Source of the DNA: Symsagittifera roscoffensis
Lineage: Eukaryota; Xenacoelomorpha; Acoela; Convolutidae
Assembly (NCBI RefSeq): GCF_963678635.1
Contig: NC_087069.1
Location: forward strand, 55,699,175 to 55,763,174
Direction of reading: 5' to 3'
Length of the DNA: 64,000 nt
The notes beneath the pieces were generated by a model. It worked only from the letters and a program-made list of their open reading frames with translations, did not search any database and was not told the origin of the DNA. Of this stretch, positions 21,985 to 34,278 are shown piece by piece. The translations under genes were made by a program, and so were the position numbers. The first letter of the stretch is position 1. Every line of letters starts with the position of its first letter.

Positions 21985-22701
21985 TTGTGCTGCGGGAACC
22001 CTGATTTGGAAATGAGCAAAAAACTTGACTCTATTGGTTTTTGCGAAAAGGACACATGTGAATTTAAAAGCACCGGATACGATGAGCCTGGGTTTTGCAT
22101 ACGATCACCTCGACTAGCTTGTACAGCTACAACTAGTGTTGAACTGAAAGGAGCTATAGAAAGCCGAGAGGAATCGATTATGGTTTCAAATCAGTGTTGT
22201 TACAATCCAACAACCGACGAGTTAATAAAAAGCTCAAATTCTGCGGGTTTAATGCAGCGAGAAGTTGGTTCAATTGACAATATGATCCGACATTTCACCA
22301 ATGACCTGAAGCTATTTTACGAGTGTTGTAAGCAAACACGACCATTTGAGCCATTTTGCGACTTTTACAAAAAGCATCGCCCAACTATCATTGGCGAGTA
22401 CTGGCCTCGTAACATCCTCATAAACAGAGGAGACCCCCACTTGCAGACAGTGGGCGGAGTCAGCTACCCCTTCATGGGGCTGGGGGTCTACAGGATGTTC
22501 ATCACTGATGACTCACCTTCAATCGGGGGTCAGACTGAACTACAGGCGAGCATGCGGAGGGTCGGCAACGGGACCGTGTTCAGCGGGATAGCAGTCAAAC
22601 ACGGAAACACTCTCCTAGAAGTGTACATTGACAAAAGTGCAGCTTTTAAATTAGTGATTAACAACTTGGAGAAGACATTGGGAGAAAGTGTCAGGGAATA
22701 A
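21985..22701 (+). pseudogene. AMOP-VWD exon, array copy 3
   Basis: 238 residues of the same AMOP plus VWD start. Differences include TAAG for TACG near 21980, which makes an upstream in-frame stop, TVGGVSYPF for TVDGVSYPF, and CCKQTRPF for CSKQTRPF (shared with copy 4). It ends in TAA after GESVRE. Confidence 0.65.
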
Positions 22702-23397
22702 ATATATCCTGGCCAATGTTGCTGTGGAAGAGAGTAGAGAGATAGAGAGAGATGATTTGAAAAGCGTTCGATTTCAGTTTCTGAAGAATATGTTGATATT
22801 GGAAGTGTATGTGATTCAGAACTTCCTCAACCTGAAGATCTCAGTTCCGCCCTCGTTCAAGTTTCAGATGAGGGGACTCGTGGGATATTACGAGGAGACC
22901 CAGACAACGATTTGCAAATTTCTGGTTGGTTCCATTTTAAATTCATTAAAGATTGAAACACTCAAATACTCAACTGTTGAAATACTCAAACGAAAGTCAT
23001 CATCAGTAGCGTCCGCAGGAATATTTTTGCGGAGAGGGTAAAAACGTTTCGGGCTTTCTCTTAAAGGCCAGCCATTTTGAGTTTTTTGAGACTTTGGGAG
23101 TTTTTTGAGAATTCTGACCCCTTTTTGGATATGGCTCCAAAGACGCTCGTAGAAATTATTAAGGGCTCCTTTGGCAAAAAATGGCTGTCCGAAAGTAGCG
23201 CCACAAAAAAGCACGGCATTCCTCAATTTGAAGTATTTTTCCTCTTTCAAACAATCTACTTTTTTGTTTATTTTTCAGAAGGCGTGATTGTGACCAACAC
23301 TACAGACTACGCGTATCTTCACGAAGCTTTCGGAACCAGCTGGGTTGTTCATCCAGATGAGTGGCTCTTTAAACAGAGAGATATTGTCTCTTCCATC
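22702..23397 (+). pseudogene. VWD C-terminal part and following exon, copy 3
   Basis: VWD strands LNLKISVPPSFKFQMRGLVG are present, with the same split GDPDNDL end as copy 1. The exon after the acceptor at 23279 is intact to the LINE junction at 23397. One longer open frame (23077-23484) crosses the intron-like region only because a TAG is changed to AAG near 23161; it is unlikely to be a real protein. Confidence 0.6.
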
Positions 23398-24262
23398 AGA
23401 AACTTTAGAAATTACAAGTGGCGTACCACAAGGATTGTTGATTGGTCCATTATTCTTCTGTATCTTCATAAATTATCTTCCTGAAGTACTGAAATTTAGT
23501 GACCCATATATCTTTGTAGACGACCTAAATTTACTAGCAGTGAATGTAGACACAAAGGACATCCAGCAGGACCTAAAAAGCGTTGAAAACTGAGGAGACA
23601 AAAACAAAATGAGTCTGGCACTTGACAAATGTTTTAAAGCAGAATTTAGAGGAAATCAACACAAATTCAATCTTTGTGAAACAGCAGTGGAAAGCTCGAA
23701 TGTGATAAAGGCTCTAGGAATACATGTGTCCAAACATTTAACATGGACAACCCATTTTGACTCAAGAATGTCGAAAGCGAATAAAACGTTCTATTGCATC
23801 CGCAGAAACTTAGAATTCAAAGTAAAAATGCGCATAAAACTTGGTCTGTACAAATCCTTAACACTTCCTGTTCTAACGTATGGTCTAATTATTTGCAATA
23901 TCTCAAGAAGCGACTTGGGGAGATAAGAAAGGTTCCAAAAGAAAGTCCTAAAATGGATCACGGGAAACGATTCTGACTATACAGAGCAGCTGAGATTGTT
24001 AAACATCCTGCCTCTGGCGTTGTTTCTCCAGCTGAACGATTTACTGATGATGGCGAAATTCTTGCATGAAGAAAACGATCACATTAAGATTCCGGCAAAA
24101 ATTGACAATCCAGGAAGAACGAAAGAAATTTTCAACCTAAACAAGACCAGAACTGAAAAAGCTAGAGGAGAGTATACATTCAGGCCGTGCCTTCTAATAA
24201 ACCGACTAAATCAGAAAATTGAATTTCGAGAAATGCGAGGCTTAAAGCGATACAAGGATTGA
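23398..24262 (+). pseudogene. LINE reverse transcriptase fragment, copy 3
   Basis: Same piece and same disruptions as copies 1 and 2 (TGA at 23591-23593, frame change near 23920). It is followed by the 150-bp linker and the CAA run of copy 4. Confidence 0.75.
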
Positions 24263-24414
24263 TACAGATGATGTGAAAGTTTTTCGACGATCAATTCTCA
24301 GAACAAAACAAGTGCACATGGGTCCTTTTCTGTGACTGCAACATGTGCCGAAATAACTGGACAAAATTTTGAGAATTTTGGGGATATCATCCCATCTATT
24401 CCTACTGAAAATTC

Positions 24415-24462
<48 letters not shown>

Positions 24463-24485
24463 TGAAAAGGTTTTGAACGGAATGA

Positions 24486-25220
24486 ATGGCTGATTTGTAC
24501 GATTTGTGCTGCGGGAACCCTGATTTGGAAATGAGCGAAAAACTTGACTCTATTGGTTTTTGCGAAAAGGACACATGTGAATTTAAAGGCACCGGATACG
24601 ATGAGCCTGGGTTTTGCATACGATCACCTCGACTAGCTTGTACAGCTACAACTAGTGTTGAACTGAATGGAGCTATAGAAAGCCGAGAGGAGTCGATTAT
24701 GGTTTCAAATCAGTGTTGTTACAATCCAACAACCGACGAGTTAATAAAAAGCTCAAATTCTGCGGGTTCTATGCAGCGAGAAGTTGGTTCAATTGACAAT
24801 ATGATCCGACATTTCACCAATGACCTGAAGCTATTTTACGAGTGTTGTAAGCAAACACGACCATTTGAGCCATTTTGCGACTTTTACAAAAAGCATCGCC
24901 CAACTATCATTGGCGAGTACTGGCCTCGTAACATCCTCATAAACAGAGGAGACCCCCACTTGCAGACAGTGGACGGAGTCAGCTACCCCTTCATGGGGCT
25001 GGTGGTCTACAGGATGTTCATCACTGATGACTCACCTTCAATCGGGGGTCAGACTGAACTACAGGCGAGCATGCGGAGGGTCGGCAACGGGACCGTGTTC
25101 AGCGGGATAGCAGTCAAACACGGAAACACTCTCCTAGAAGTGTACATTGACAAAAGTGCAGCTTTTAAATTAGTGATTAACAACTTGGAGAAGTCATTGG
25201 GAGAAAGTGTCAGGGAATAA
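24486..25220 (+). pseudogene. AMOP-VWD exon, array copy 4
   Basis: 244 residues with AMOP (QCCYNPTTDELI) and VWD start (GDPHLQTVDGVSYPFMGL). This copy is joined to the only alternative 3' end in the array, so it is the best candidate for the surviving original locus. It still ends in TAA after GESVRE unless an intron removes that stop. A possible donor, GAAAGTGTCA, and an acceptor, TTCGATTTCAG (25292), would do so. Confidence 0.65.
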
Positions 25221-25995
25221 ATATATCCTGGCCAATGTTGCTGTGGAAGAGAGTAGAGAGAGAGAGAGAGATGATTTGAAAAGCGTTCGATTTCAGTTTC
25301 TGAAGAATATGTTGATATTGGAATTGTATGTGATTCAGAACTTGCTCAACCTGAAGATCTCAGTTCCGCCCTCGTTCAAGTTTCAGATGAGGGGACTCCT
25401 GGGATATTACGAGGAGACCCAGACAACGATTTGCAAACTTCTGGTTGGTTCCATTTTAAATTCATTAAAGGTTGAAACACTCAAATACTCAACTGTTAAA
25501 ATACTCAAACGAAAGTCATCATCAGTAGCGTCCGCAGGAATATTTTTGCGGAGAGGGTAAAAACGTTTCGGGCTTTCTCTTAAAGGCCAGCCATTTTGAG
25601 TTTTTTGAGACTTTGGGAGTTTTTTGAGAATTCTGACCCCTTTTTGGATATGGCTCCAAAGACGCTCGTAGAAATTATTTAGGGCTCCTTTGGCAAAAAA
25701 TGGCTGTCCGAAAGTAGCGCCACAAAAAAAGCACGGCATTCCTCAATTTGAAGTATTTTTCCTCTTTCAAACAATCTACTTTTTTGTTTATTTTTCAGAA
25801 GGCGTGATTGTGACCAACACTACAGACTACGCATATCTTCACGAAGCTTTCGGAACCAGCTGGGTTGTTCATCCAGATGAGTGGCTCTTTAAACAGAGAG
25901 ATATTGTCTCTTCCATCGAGAATGATATTGCCGAGGGGTCTCCATTTGTGCTGATTTATGAGCCACTTCTTACGAATGAGCAGCTGCAACTCTAA
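25221..25995 (+). CDS. VWD C-terminal part and unique terminal exon, copy 4
   Basis: The VWD strands (LNLKISVPPSFKFQMRGLLG) with a split GDPDNDL end are followed, after the TATTTTTCAG acceptor at 25799, by the exon TNTTDYAYLHEAFGTSWVV. Beyond the shared junction at 25917 the frame continues with new sequence, ENDIAEGSPFVLIYEPLL, to a TAA at 25993-25995. This continuation is what the LINE piece replaces in copies 1-3. It reads as genuine coding sequence and may be part of a longer gene whose further exons are unclear. The frameshift at GDPDNDL argues that even this copy is damaged. Confidence 0.5.
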
Positions 25996-26304
25996 TGAGG
26001 CGAGTTACATTTCGAAAAAGAGATAAGTGAAACTATAAAAATTAAAAAAAAAACAACAGATTTAGCTACTAGGTTGTGGTTAAGTTCCTCCTTGAAAATA
26101 AGTCCAACACTGCATAACAAAAAATTGGATTTCTTATCGAAGATGAAGGTTTGATTAAACTTATTTTCATCAGAACTTATATGAGACTAGCTCATAATAT
26201 TATATCTCGTTTTACAACTTTCGAGCTTTGCAACTCGGTAGACTAAAAACTTTAAAGAAGGCTAAAACGTTTCCTTTAGTTTCGATTTTTTTTATGTTAC
26301 AAGA

Positions 26305-26910
26305 ATGACTGCGCATCTCATACCCAGCCATTTTTCTAACAGTTTTCTGAGATCTTGTCAGCTATATTATAAAAAGGGATTTGCAACAAGGAACAAAATT
26401 CAAATATGCTTAGCCGTTGAGTTAGTATTTTATAGGAGTTGGAATTCGTTACAAGGTACCATAGGGGGGATAGTTAAGGAGATCCGTTTTCTGTATCTTG
26501 CTAGGTCTGCACGGGGGACACAGCCTGCTGCTCGACGTAGCACTGACAGGAAACATCTCCATTTCGGAAGCATTTGTCCAGTTCGAATCACAAATCAATG
26601 CTGCCCACTTTTGGAACGAAGTCTTCAGACTAACCGAGATGAACTTCTTCATCGGAACATCGCCGCCGATGGCCTGACCGAAAGATGGATCTTAGCTGTG
26701 TCTCTGTGTGTCATGACGCTGTTTCTACTGCTTCTTCTGGTCATGGTTTTCAAGAAATGTCTCGATAATGGATGGTTAGTTTTTACAAGAGGTGTCTGGG
26801 TCGACGTTGCGGTTGACCAGAATCAAGAGGGTGAGGATCATTTTCCTCATCAAGAAATACGAGACCTCTTTTGGATTGACGTTACAGATGAAAGTCCATA
26901 TCTTAGATGA
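26305..26910 (+). pseudogene. Single-pass membrane protein C-terminal part, possibly frameshifted
   Basis: A candidate acceptor, TTTTCTGTATCTTGCTAG, ends at 26504. In one frame the next bases read HGGHSLLLDVALTGNISISE and AHFWNEVFRLTEMNFFIGTS, stopping at 26671. The overlapping frame (26305-26910) then supplies LTERWILAVSLCVMTLFLLL, a clear membrane helix, followed by a basic KKC stop-transfer and an acidic tail ending DVTDESPYLR. Each half looks protein-like only in its own frame, so a one-base loss near 26665 is likely. A donor-like ATGGATGGTTAGTT at 26772 offers another exon end. The family is not recognised. Its position after the AMOP-VWD array fits an anchor for such a protein, but this is inference. 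Confidence 0.4.
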
Positions 26911-29900
26911 AATAAAAGAATAACTATCAAAGCTAAAAAAATATATATATATACATATAAATTTCTAAATCATACTACAATTCTAATTAAAAAGCCACAA
27001 CCTGATTTGATTGCAGAAAACAATGCAAGTATTTGTTGGAAGAAACTGAGCCGATTTCTCTCGATAATTTTCAGGAATTATTCTACTGTACTAGTAATTG
27101 GATTGAGTCGCTCAGAAATCCAAAAAAAATACAGATTACACAAAATTTACTTGAGAAAATTATGAGTTGACATCTGTTCACCCTAGAAGATTTTATAGCT
27201 TAAAATGATTATAGTACCTTACTAATCAATAATTCAGTTCATTTTCATTATGTTTTATATAAAGTGGCGAAGTAAGGTAGAGTATGGGTGGGACTTCTCA
27301 CAGGGCTGGATTCTGAATCACGTTTTACAGGGGTGAAAATATGGACACTAAGGGGCACATACGTCCCCATTGTGAATTTGTAAACCTTAACTGATCGATG
27401 CAGGATTTTTATTGAGACGCTTTTGCGGGAAGAGGGAAACTGATAGAAACTTCGTACAAAAAAAAAACACATTTATTCAGAATAATTTGAGCCCTAAGTA
27501 CATCTTATTACTATCTATCCCAAACCTTTGATAGTTGGAACACAAAATAATTCAAGTCTATCAATCTTTCGTTTGTCTTCTGATTTTAGTTTGAGCTTTT
27601 TCCGATTGATAGAATTGCGGGAAAACTTTTTTAAGGTGTTTTTTAACTAAAGCACCCGAAGAAACGACTACGGAAAGCTTTCAATTATTTTACTTAATAT
27701 TGACAAAAAGTGGGGTGACAAAAACTTCATAAGGTTCAAAAATGGGAAATTTTTGAGACCAAATCCGTGGCAATTGACGATATAAATACCAGTCTGTCAA
27801 AAAGTTGGTGCACCTTGCATTGCTTAATTCAGCTCTACTTCATTGCTTTGTGTTAAAATTTCTTTCTTGTCAACCCTTTTTCCCCAATCAGGACAGTCTT
27901 CACACAAAATCGGACGCCATAGATAATTATAAGAGTTTTAGCTAGAAAACCACACCAAAACCCTTTAGTTTTGATTTGAGCTGCTTCAAAAATATTATAC
28001 GCCAACATCCAAAACATGCATCCTTCGACCGTGCGCGAGGTGTGCTATTACTGTGTGGAACAAATCTGGGTACGATTTGACTGAAAACTAAACCTAACTC
28101 ATAAAAACAAAAAATTAAAATTAATACTATTCAAACGAAACCACAGGGACAGAGTTACTTTTAGTCAGACTGAAACATTAAAGAGTCATCAGTAAAGTAA
28201 ATGAGTGGCAGAGAAAACATTTTTTATACTTAACTTTGTATAGAACGGATTCTGTCTTTCCATAGATATCAAAAACATTTCTTAAAATGGTTGATATTAA
28301 ATTATCATAATTTACTTTGCTCTCCGCTGGAATCTTTATGTATCAAAATCTTAGAAAGATTCAAAGAAAATAAGCTTGCGAAACCCGTTTGGTAAGTGGT
28401 ACGTAAAGCATGCAAGATATGCCTAGGTATTCAGGTGTTTGAAGCACTAAGATAGGAATTCACACATAAATGGAGTATTTTGAGCTCGCAAATATCTGAT
28501 TTCCCGAACACATTTTATTTTAGAAAATAAAACCGTTTTTTTGAAACTTTTGATGAAATTTGGTCAAAAAGATTTTATTCCGACCAATTGAAAAATGCGG
28601 AAGAACTTTGTATTCTGGTGTGTTTTAGTTTTTTTTTTTTTTCTTTATTTTTTTCTATTTTTTTTTCTATGCAAAATCAGCTACCAAAAATAATCAGCAG
28701 AGAGAATTGAGTGATATATATATATAATATAAAAATCCTCACAGTTGCGATTCAAAATTTTTAAATTTTTTTTCGTGTTTCTAGCCATTTTTCAACATAA
28801 AATGTTTTTCAATTTGCTTATTTTACTATGAATATCTCTAGATTTTCTTCAGCTCTTGTAATCACAAAACGCCAAAAAAACGACAATAATTTGAAAAAAA
28901 AACTAATTTGTAACTTTTTAGGAGTATGCGCGGAACATTCTGTGCTAGTTGCACAGAAACCGGCTTTCCTTTTTATTATGAAATTACTCGAACAAAAATC
29001 CAAACTCCAAAGCAACGAATATATCTTAAGTTTTTTATGGAAATCAACATAAGAAGAAATTCATGCGTATAACGAATATATTAGAATCAAAAGCTTCTGA
29101 TTTTGTACTCAGTCAATTTATTTAAAAAAAATCATAACGAGGCTAAACTGTGCACTGGATGGACGCACAATTTTGTGTCTCTGTAATCCTGGATTCCAGA
29201 GACAAGTCTTTAAAAATGTTCCAAATTGTTAGTGGATTCCACTTACAGTTGCGAATTCAACGACAGCTTTAATCTACTGAACACGTTTGTTATTATTTGT
29301 TTACAAACTGTTACGGAATCTGCAAATTTGGTTGCGGATTCCGCAAAATTGCTTTTTTGGAGCAATTTTGAGCATTACAGTGTTTTAGCTATTTGTCCGT
29401 GGAATCCAAAACAGCAAAAAACATCAAAGAAAAGTAGCAACGTTGCGGATACCGAGACAAATCTCATTTTGGCCTGCTACAGAATTCGCTATCAATTCAC
29501 CAAAAGCACAGTTTGGCCTCGTAGTGATTTAGACAAAAACTTTTTCAACGGAAAGACTCGGTTGCTGTGCTAGTGGCACAAAACGTTCCTACCATAATGC
29601 TAGAAAAAAGCTACTTTTTCAAATTGCGTTATTATAAGGCATTCTCAATAGCAATAGTATTTTGTAAGCCGGAGTGTATTGCCAACTAGAAAAAAACTAA
29701 ATTGTCTGGCTTGTTTTATATAGAAAGGTTTTACAGGACTTACTGGCCGGTTTTACTCGCTCGAAACTATACTAAAATTCCAATGTAGTTGAAGTTGGAT
29801 CATTTATATCAATTTATACCGGATATGCTTGAATTTACATTACATGTTAGACCATCACTAAACCTTGCAAAAAAACAATCCTTCAGGTGGGGAAAGGAAC

Positions 29901-32900
29901 AAAATAAAGCATTTGGTAGCATAAACGACCTTATCGCAAACATTTTTTTACTTTGATCGTCCAAGCGATCTTGGATTAAGTGCTTGAGCAAGAAGGGGAC
30001 CAAATTTACGAGCTCCAATCTCGTTTGCTTTGTGTTTTCTTAATAACGCCTGAATCAAAAATAGCACTAACGAGTTCTAGCCATTAGTTAAGTAGTAGAT
30101 GATGGAGCTGAAGTGGGGGGACCCTGCAGACCCACATGTATTAAGATAGGGAATAGAGCATCCGGTCTGCAGGCTATGTATTAAGATTGGGTATAGAGTC
30201 TACAATGTATTAAGATAGGGAATACCGATGGTAAGGTTTCAGTGTGATGGTAAGAGAAAGAAAAACGAAAATTTTTTGGTTTTTGTTTATTTTTTTGCAA
30301 AATTTTTGGCGCGCGTTACCTAATTGGGAACAATTGATTGTTAATTACGTGTAGAATTAAGATTATATATTAAATTTTTTTGGTGGATGGTAAGTCAATG
30401 GTAAGAGTTTTTGGGTAAAAACTTGGAATTTTTATGAAAAAATTTTCAAAAAAAATTCAAAACACGATAAGATTAGCTATTATTTAACCTAATTTATTAG
30501 ATAATCTTATTTCTATCTACTTGAAAAAATACTGAAAACTACTGAAGTTTCGAAAAAATTCAATTTTTTTGATAAAAAAATGCAAAAATTTCAAGTATTT
30601 GGAAAAAATTGCAAAAATTTCAAGTTTTTGGAAAAAATTGCAGAAATCTCATAATTTTGGCTAATGTATTGTTGCTTTTGATCTAATTTTATACATATTT
30701 TTACGTATAGATTTTTAAAAAAAGCTAAGACTGTATTTTAATTGGCATTATGTTGAGACAATGATACAAAATTTTGAATAAAAAAATCACTTTTTCCACA
30801 ATTTTTTCTCAAAATATTGAAATACAATGAAGTTTACCTTGATTTGAGCTAAATATTTGGTTATAAAATGCTCTAAACACTGAAAAGAAGGTTCATAGTA
30901 GCAGAATCAATATTGAAACTTCCGGAAAACAGTGAAATTTATTTTGGTTTTTAACTGTTTTTTTTTGTCCAGTTCAGGGATTATTTTTTGGAATCTCAAT
31001 TCAAATGAACATTAAGGGCAATGTTCTATGAAATTTTTAAATCAAACTTCATGATTCAACTCCTCCTCATTTTTTTCTCATTGAATTACCCAAATTTGTA
31101 CAAAATTACAACTTGTGAGAAATGTTTTTGTTAAAAATTAAAAATTTCAGATTATTGATAAAAAATGAACAGTTTATTGCTAAAATTGTTTAAAATGGGA
31201 TAAATGTTTCTTTAAAATTTATTCAATATTGGCTCAATTTCAACAAAAACTTCTTCATAACTGATGATTATCTCTCTGTTGCTTCTGCAACATAACTTTC
31301 AAGATTTTCCGTAGAGTTTCTCCATGTTTTAAAGTTACTCTTGCTTTCTGTTTAATACATGTTTTCGCTATTGAACACACATTACTAGAAAATTTAGTCA
31401 AAACTGGAGAATTTAGGAGGAAAATAGTATCAATTGAACAAAGAATTTGCTGGCAGAGATGAAATTAGAACTGATAGCGTATGAATATTACAATAAAAAA
31501 TGTTAATATCTTCCTCAAGGTTCCCCTGTTCAGTTGCTATCGTAAACTATTTAAGCAAAAATACACATTTTGGGATCAATAACTATCACTTTTCTTGCAA
31601 AATAGTTATTAACTCGTTTTTTTTATTAATATATGACGGAAATTTTCTCAAAAATATCCAAGTGAGAAAAAATTAGTGCTAGTTAAAGCATTCAAAAAGA
31701 TAGGTACAAAATGAGAATATTAAGGTGTATTTTTACGATCTAAGAACAAATTAGGAGCAGTTCTATTAGTTATAATCTGAAAATCTCCGGAAATACGCAA
31801 GAGATCCTAGTTCCTAACATCTACAATAGAAAAACTTCTGAAAGAGCGAGTCTCAAAAAATTGATTTAGCTAAGCAAATCAAGGTGCAAACTGGAACAAT
31901 TGTGTAAATTTCCGATTTTTATTAAGAAAAAAAACTCTATGTAGTAAAAATGTAGTAATGTATTGTATATAGTGTTGTATATTCTATGTAGTATTGTGTA
32001 TGTATGTAGTTTTGTGTATTGTATATAGCAAGGAAATGTAGATCTTGAAAGCAAGTTTTTGATTGATGCTTTATGTATCTTCTTCCAAAAGATGTCGAAT
32101 TGGGTTTGCTTCACAAAAATTATCCTCAAAACATTTGATCTTTCATATAAAGTACCTTATATATCAAATGATAACAATTTTTTCTAATGAATTACGCATA
32201 AATATAAGACTTTGAAAATTTTTATATCGGATTTTTTCTCAAGATATACTTTTTAAGCTAAATTTTAGTAAAATTAACTCAAAACTCCTAAGGAAAAAAT
32301 TGAGTTTCTATCTCATTTTAGCAATTTCTCAGTTTCTGCTTCATCTACTATCTACCAAATGAATCCAATTTGGCAAAGTTTTACTTGAAAATTGAATTTT
32401 AGATGGCAAAATGTATCGTTTCAACAAACGTTCAATAATCCGAAGCTGAATTAACACCATAAATTCTTTTCTAAAAGCCTTTAAAAGATTTTCTCAACCT
32501 CATAACTGTATAATAATGTTTTAAATCTGAATTTCTATTTTAGACCAAAATTTTAGTTTGAATGATGTATATCATTATCTTGAAACTTTCAAAGTGTAGC
32601 AAAATATACATTTTTTCCAGGTCATTTATCAATTTCTTTTCTGAAATCATCAAAAAAATCAACAGAAAAGATAATTCCTAATAATTCAAACCACATTATC
32701 TGCATGATTTTTCTCCATGAACACTTTTACAAGCACTAAACAAGGAAAACTTTAAAATAGTAACTACAAAAAACCTTTGGATTAGTTGATGTTTTCCAAA
32801 TATCCAAGTTTTAAAACTTTTAGGCGCATACTTAAATACTCATTAGCAAATGTTATGCACTCTACTACAAATTTATCACAACAAAGTCTCCGCAAGCTTG

Positions 32901-32918
32901 CAACCAAGGGAGTTTTTA
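26911..32918. other. Six-kilobase AT-rich, gene-poor stretch
   Basis: No exon with recognisable family features was found on either strand. It holds simple sequence: (AT)n near 26940-26960 and 28705-28725, T-runs at 28628-28672, and TGTATTG-type low complexity at 31945-32035. There are three copies of ATGTATTAAGAT near 30136-30222, a 15-bp palindrome TTGCGGATTCCGCAA at 29332-29346, and many A/T homopolymers. It may be intergenic or a long intron. Confidence 0.5.
30136..30226 (+). repeat. Three spaced copies of a 20-bp motif
   Basis: ATGTATTAAGATAGGGAATA at 30136 and 30205, and a two-mismatch copy at 30176, spaced 40 and 29 bases. GATGGTAAG-type words repeat just downstream (30228-30410). Meaning unknown. 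Confidence 0.5.
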
Positions 32919-33372
32919 CTATTGATTAAAAGTTTTCGGATCGAGTTCCATGGTGAGCTTCACGACAATTTGAACTCGATTTCTGCTGTCTTTAACATCA
33001 ATCAAAACCTTTGAATAAAAAAATAAATGACAGTTCAGGTAATGTAACGAAAACACTATAATTTTTGACTAGATTTGTTACAATTGCTGAGACCTTTCAG
33101 ATTCAGTGAAAACTAATAATCATAGTAGTTTCTAAGTTTTTTTTTTAAATTAAAAATTCTACCTTCTCCTGAAGTGTGTTTGGAGACTGCTGCGCAAATA
33201 ATTTAACATTATGCTGAAAATGCTTCTTCTTGAAATGATTAGCGAGTTCCTCGCTGCTATAAGTATAAAAATTACAGTTAGAACACTTCAAAACACCACA
33301 TGTTCTACGTTGTCTTGATGCATCTTTGTGAGTGTATTCCCTGCCACATTCAAGACATAAACTATTTCGTTT
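32919..33372 (-). CDS. C2H2 zinc-finger protein, two exons seen, 5' end uncertain
   Basis: The minus strand from 33372 to 33163 reads LCLECGREYTHKD and then CSNCNFYTYSSEELANHF followed by KKKH, an exact CX2CX12HX4H zinc finger. A GT donor follows at 33162 (GAGAAG, then GTAGAATT). After a 154-bp intron ending TTATTCAAAG at 33009, a second exon (33008-32919) continues in phase: VLIDVKDSRNRVQIVVKLTM, then ELDPKTFNQ and TAG. The acceptor is not ideal. The 5' end is unclear: an ATG at 33389-33387 is in another frame, so there is a weak acceptor (CACTCAATAG), a frameshift or a missing exon. Probably a small nucleic-acid-binding protein. CCAAT boxes lie 230-500 bp upstream. Confidence 0.55.
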
Positions 33373-33599
33373 CTATTGAGTGAAGACATCTCAATAATAA
33401 TGAAAAATTAAATGGGAGATTTAAAATGTACCAAATTTTTAGATAAGGTGAGTTGAATAGCCTCAAAAAAGAATAAAAGTAAGTAAAAACAGCAAACTTA
33501 TTAACCAATTGTTTTTAACGAGAAAGAAAATCAGAATGGATATGCTATTTAGCCTAGCTGAAATAAAAATCATCCAATCTAACCATGGAGTTTTTAAAA

Positions 33600-33880
33600 G
33601 TATCAACCAATCAGAATCGAGCATTAATCACAAGGAAACTTTTATATTTTTTGATATCAACCAATCAGAATCGAGCTTTAAAAGTCATGTAGGTTTCAAC
33701 AAACTCAATGTCAACCTATCAGAATTGAGCTTCAAAAGTCATAAAATTTTCAAGAAATTTAAGGTCAACCAATCAGAGTTGAGCTCTTCTTCTCATGAAT
33801 TTTTCAACAAATTCTTTAAAATTTGTAAAATTTGAGGATACTTTCACAGACATTATTTGTGTTAATAACCAATCAGAATG
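33600..33880. promoter_or_regulatory. CCAATCAGA box array, 54-bp period
   Basis: CCAATCAGA occurs at 33607, 33661, 33769 and 33869, and CCTATCAGA at 33715. The first four sites are exactly 54 bp apart within a diverged 54-bp tandem repeat. The nonamer matches the binding core of the CCAAT-box factor NF-Y. It lies upstream of the minus-strand zinc-finger gene. NF-Y binding is inferred, not shown. Confidence 0.55.
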
Positions 33881-34278
33881 AAGTAATCACAGATTTTTAA
33901 AAACTTTGTAGATCAGAACCAGACAATGTTTATGAAACTTGTTAATCAATAAATTTTATCGATTTTATCCAACATAACCAAGATTTGAAGTTTGATACCC
34001 TAGTGGGATAAATGAGATTTCTTGTCTAGTTTACATTGTTTTTTTTTCGATATTCGATTCAAATTTTGAAATTTCGATCAAAATTTTTTCGATTTGTGCT
34101 ATTTCTAACCAGTGAAAAAAAAAATTACCAAAATATACGTTTTTATCGTTTTCTTTTTGGTATATTTTATATAAACAATCGGAAGTCTATTAAATTTGGA
34201 TAAACGATCAAAAGATATTCTGACAAATCTGGATTTTGTATTTGTATCAAATTCAAAACAGTAATTGAATTGATGTTC

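Larger units (their letters stand above)
17005..25917 (+). repeat. Four-copy tandem array joining an AMOP-VWD gene to a LINE fragment
   Basis: Each unit starts with (CAA)n (17005, 19496, 21887 and 24415). It then runs through AMOP and VWD coding sequence, an intron-like AT-rich part, a short exon, and, in units 1-3, a LINE RT fragment plus a 150-bp linker leading to the next CAA run. ATGAA starts after the CAA run lie at 17024, 19546, 21943 and 24462, giving unit lengths of 2,522, 2,397 and 2,519. Unit 2 is short because about 120 bp is missing near 20470. Unit 4 leaves the repeat at 25917 and continues into unique coding sequence. Identity between units is very high by eye, so the array is recent. 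Confidence 0.9.

Noticed and set aside
29226-29573. 115-codon plus-strand ORF
   Set aside because: It overlaps short repeated TGGATTCC-type words. No splice context and no family features.
33509-33835. Plus-strand ORF with repeated NQSE-type 18-residue units
   Set aside because: It is the translation of the 54-bp CCAAT repeat (54 is a multiple of three), not an independent gene.
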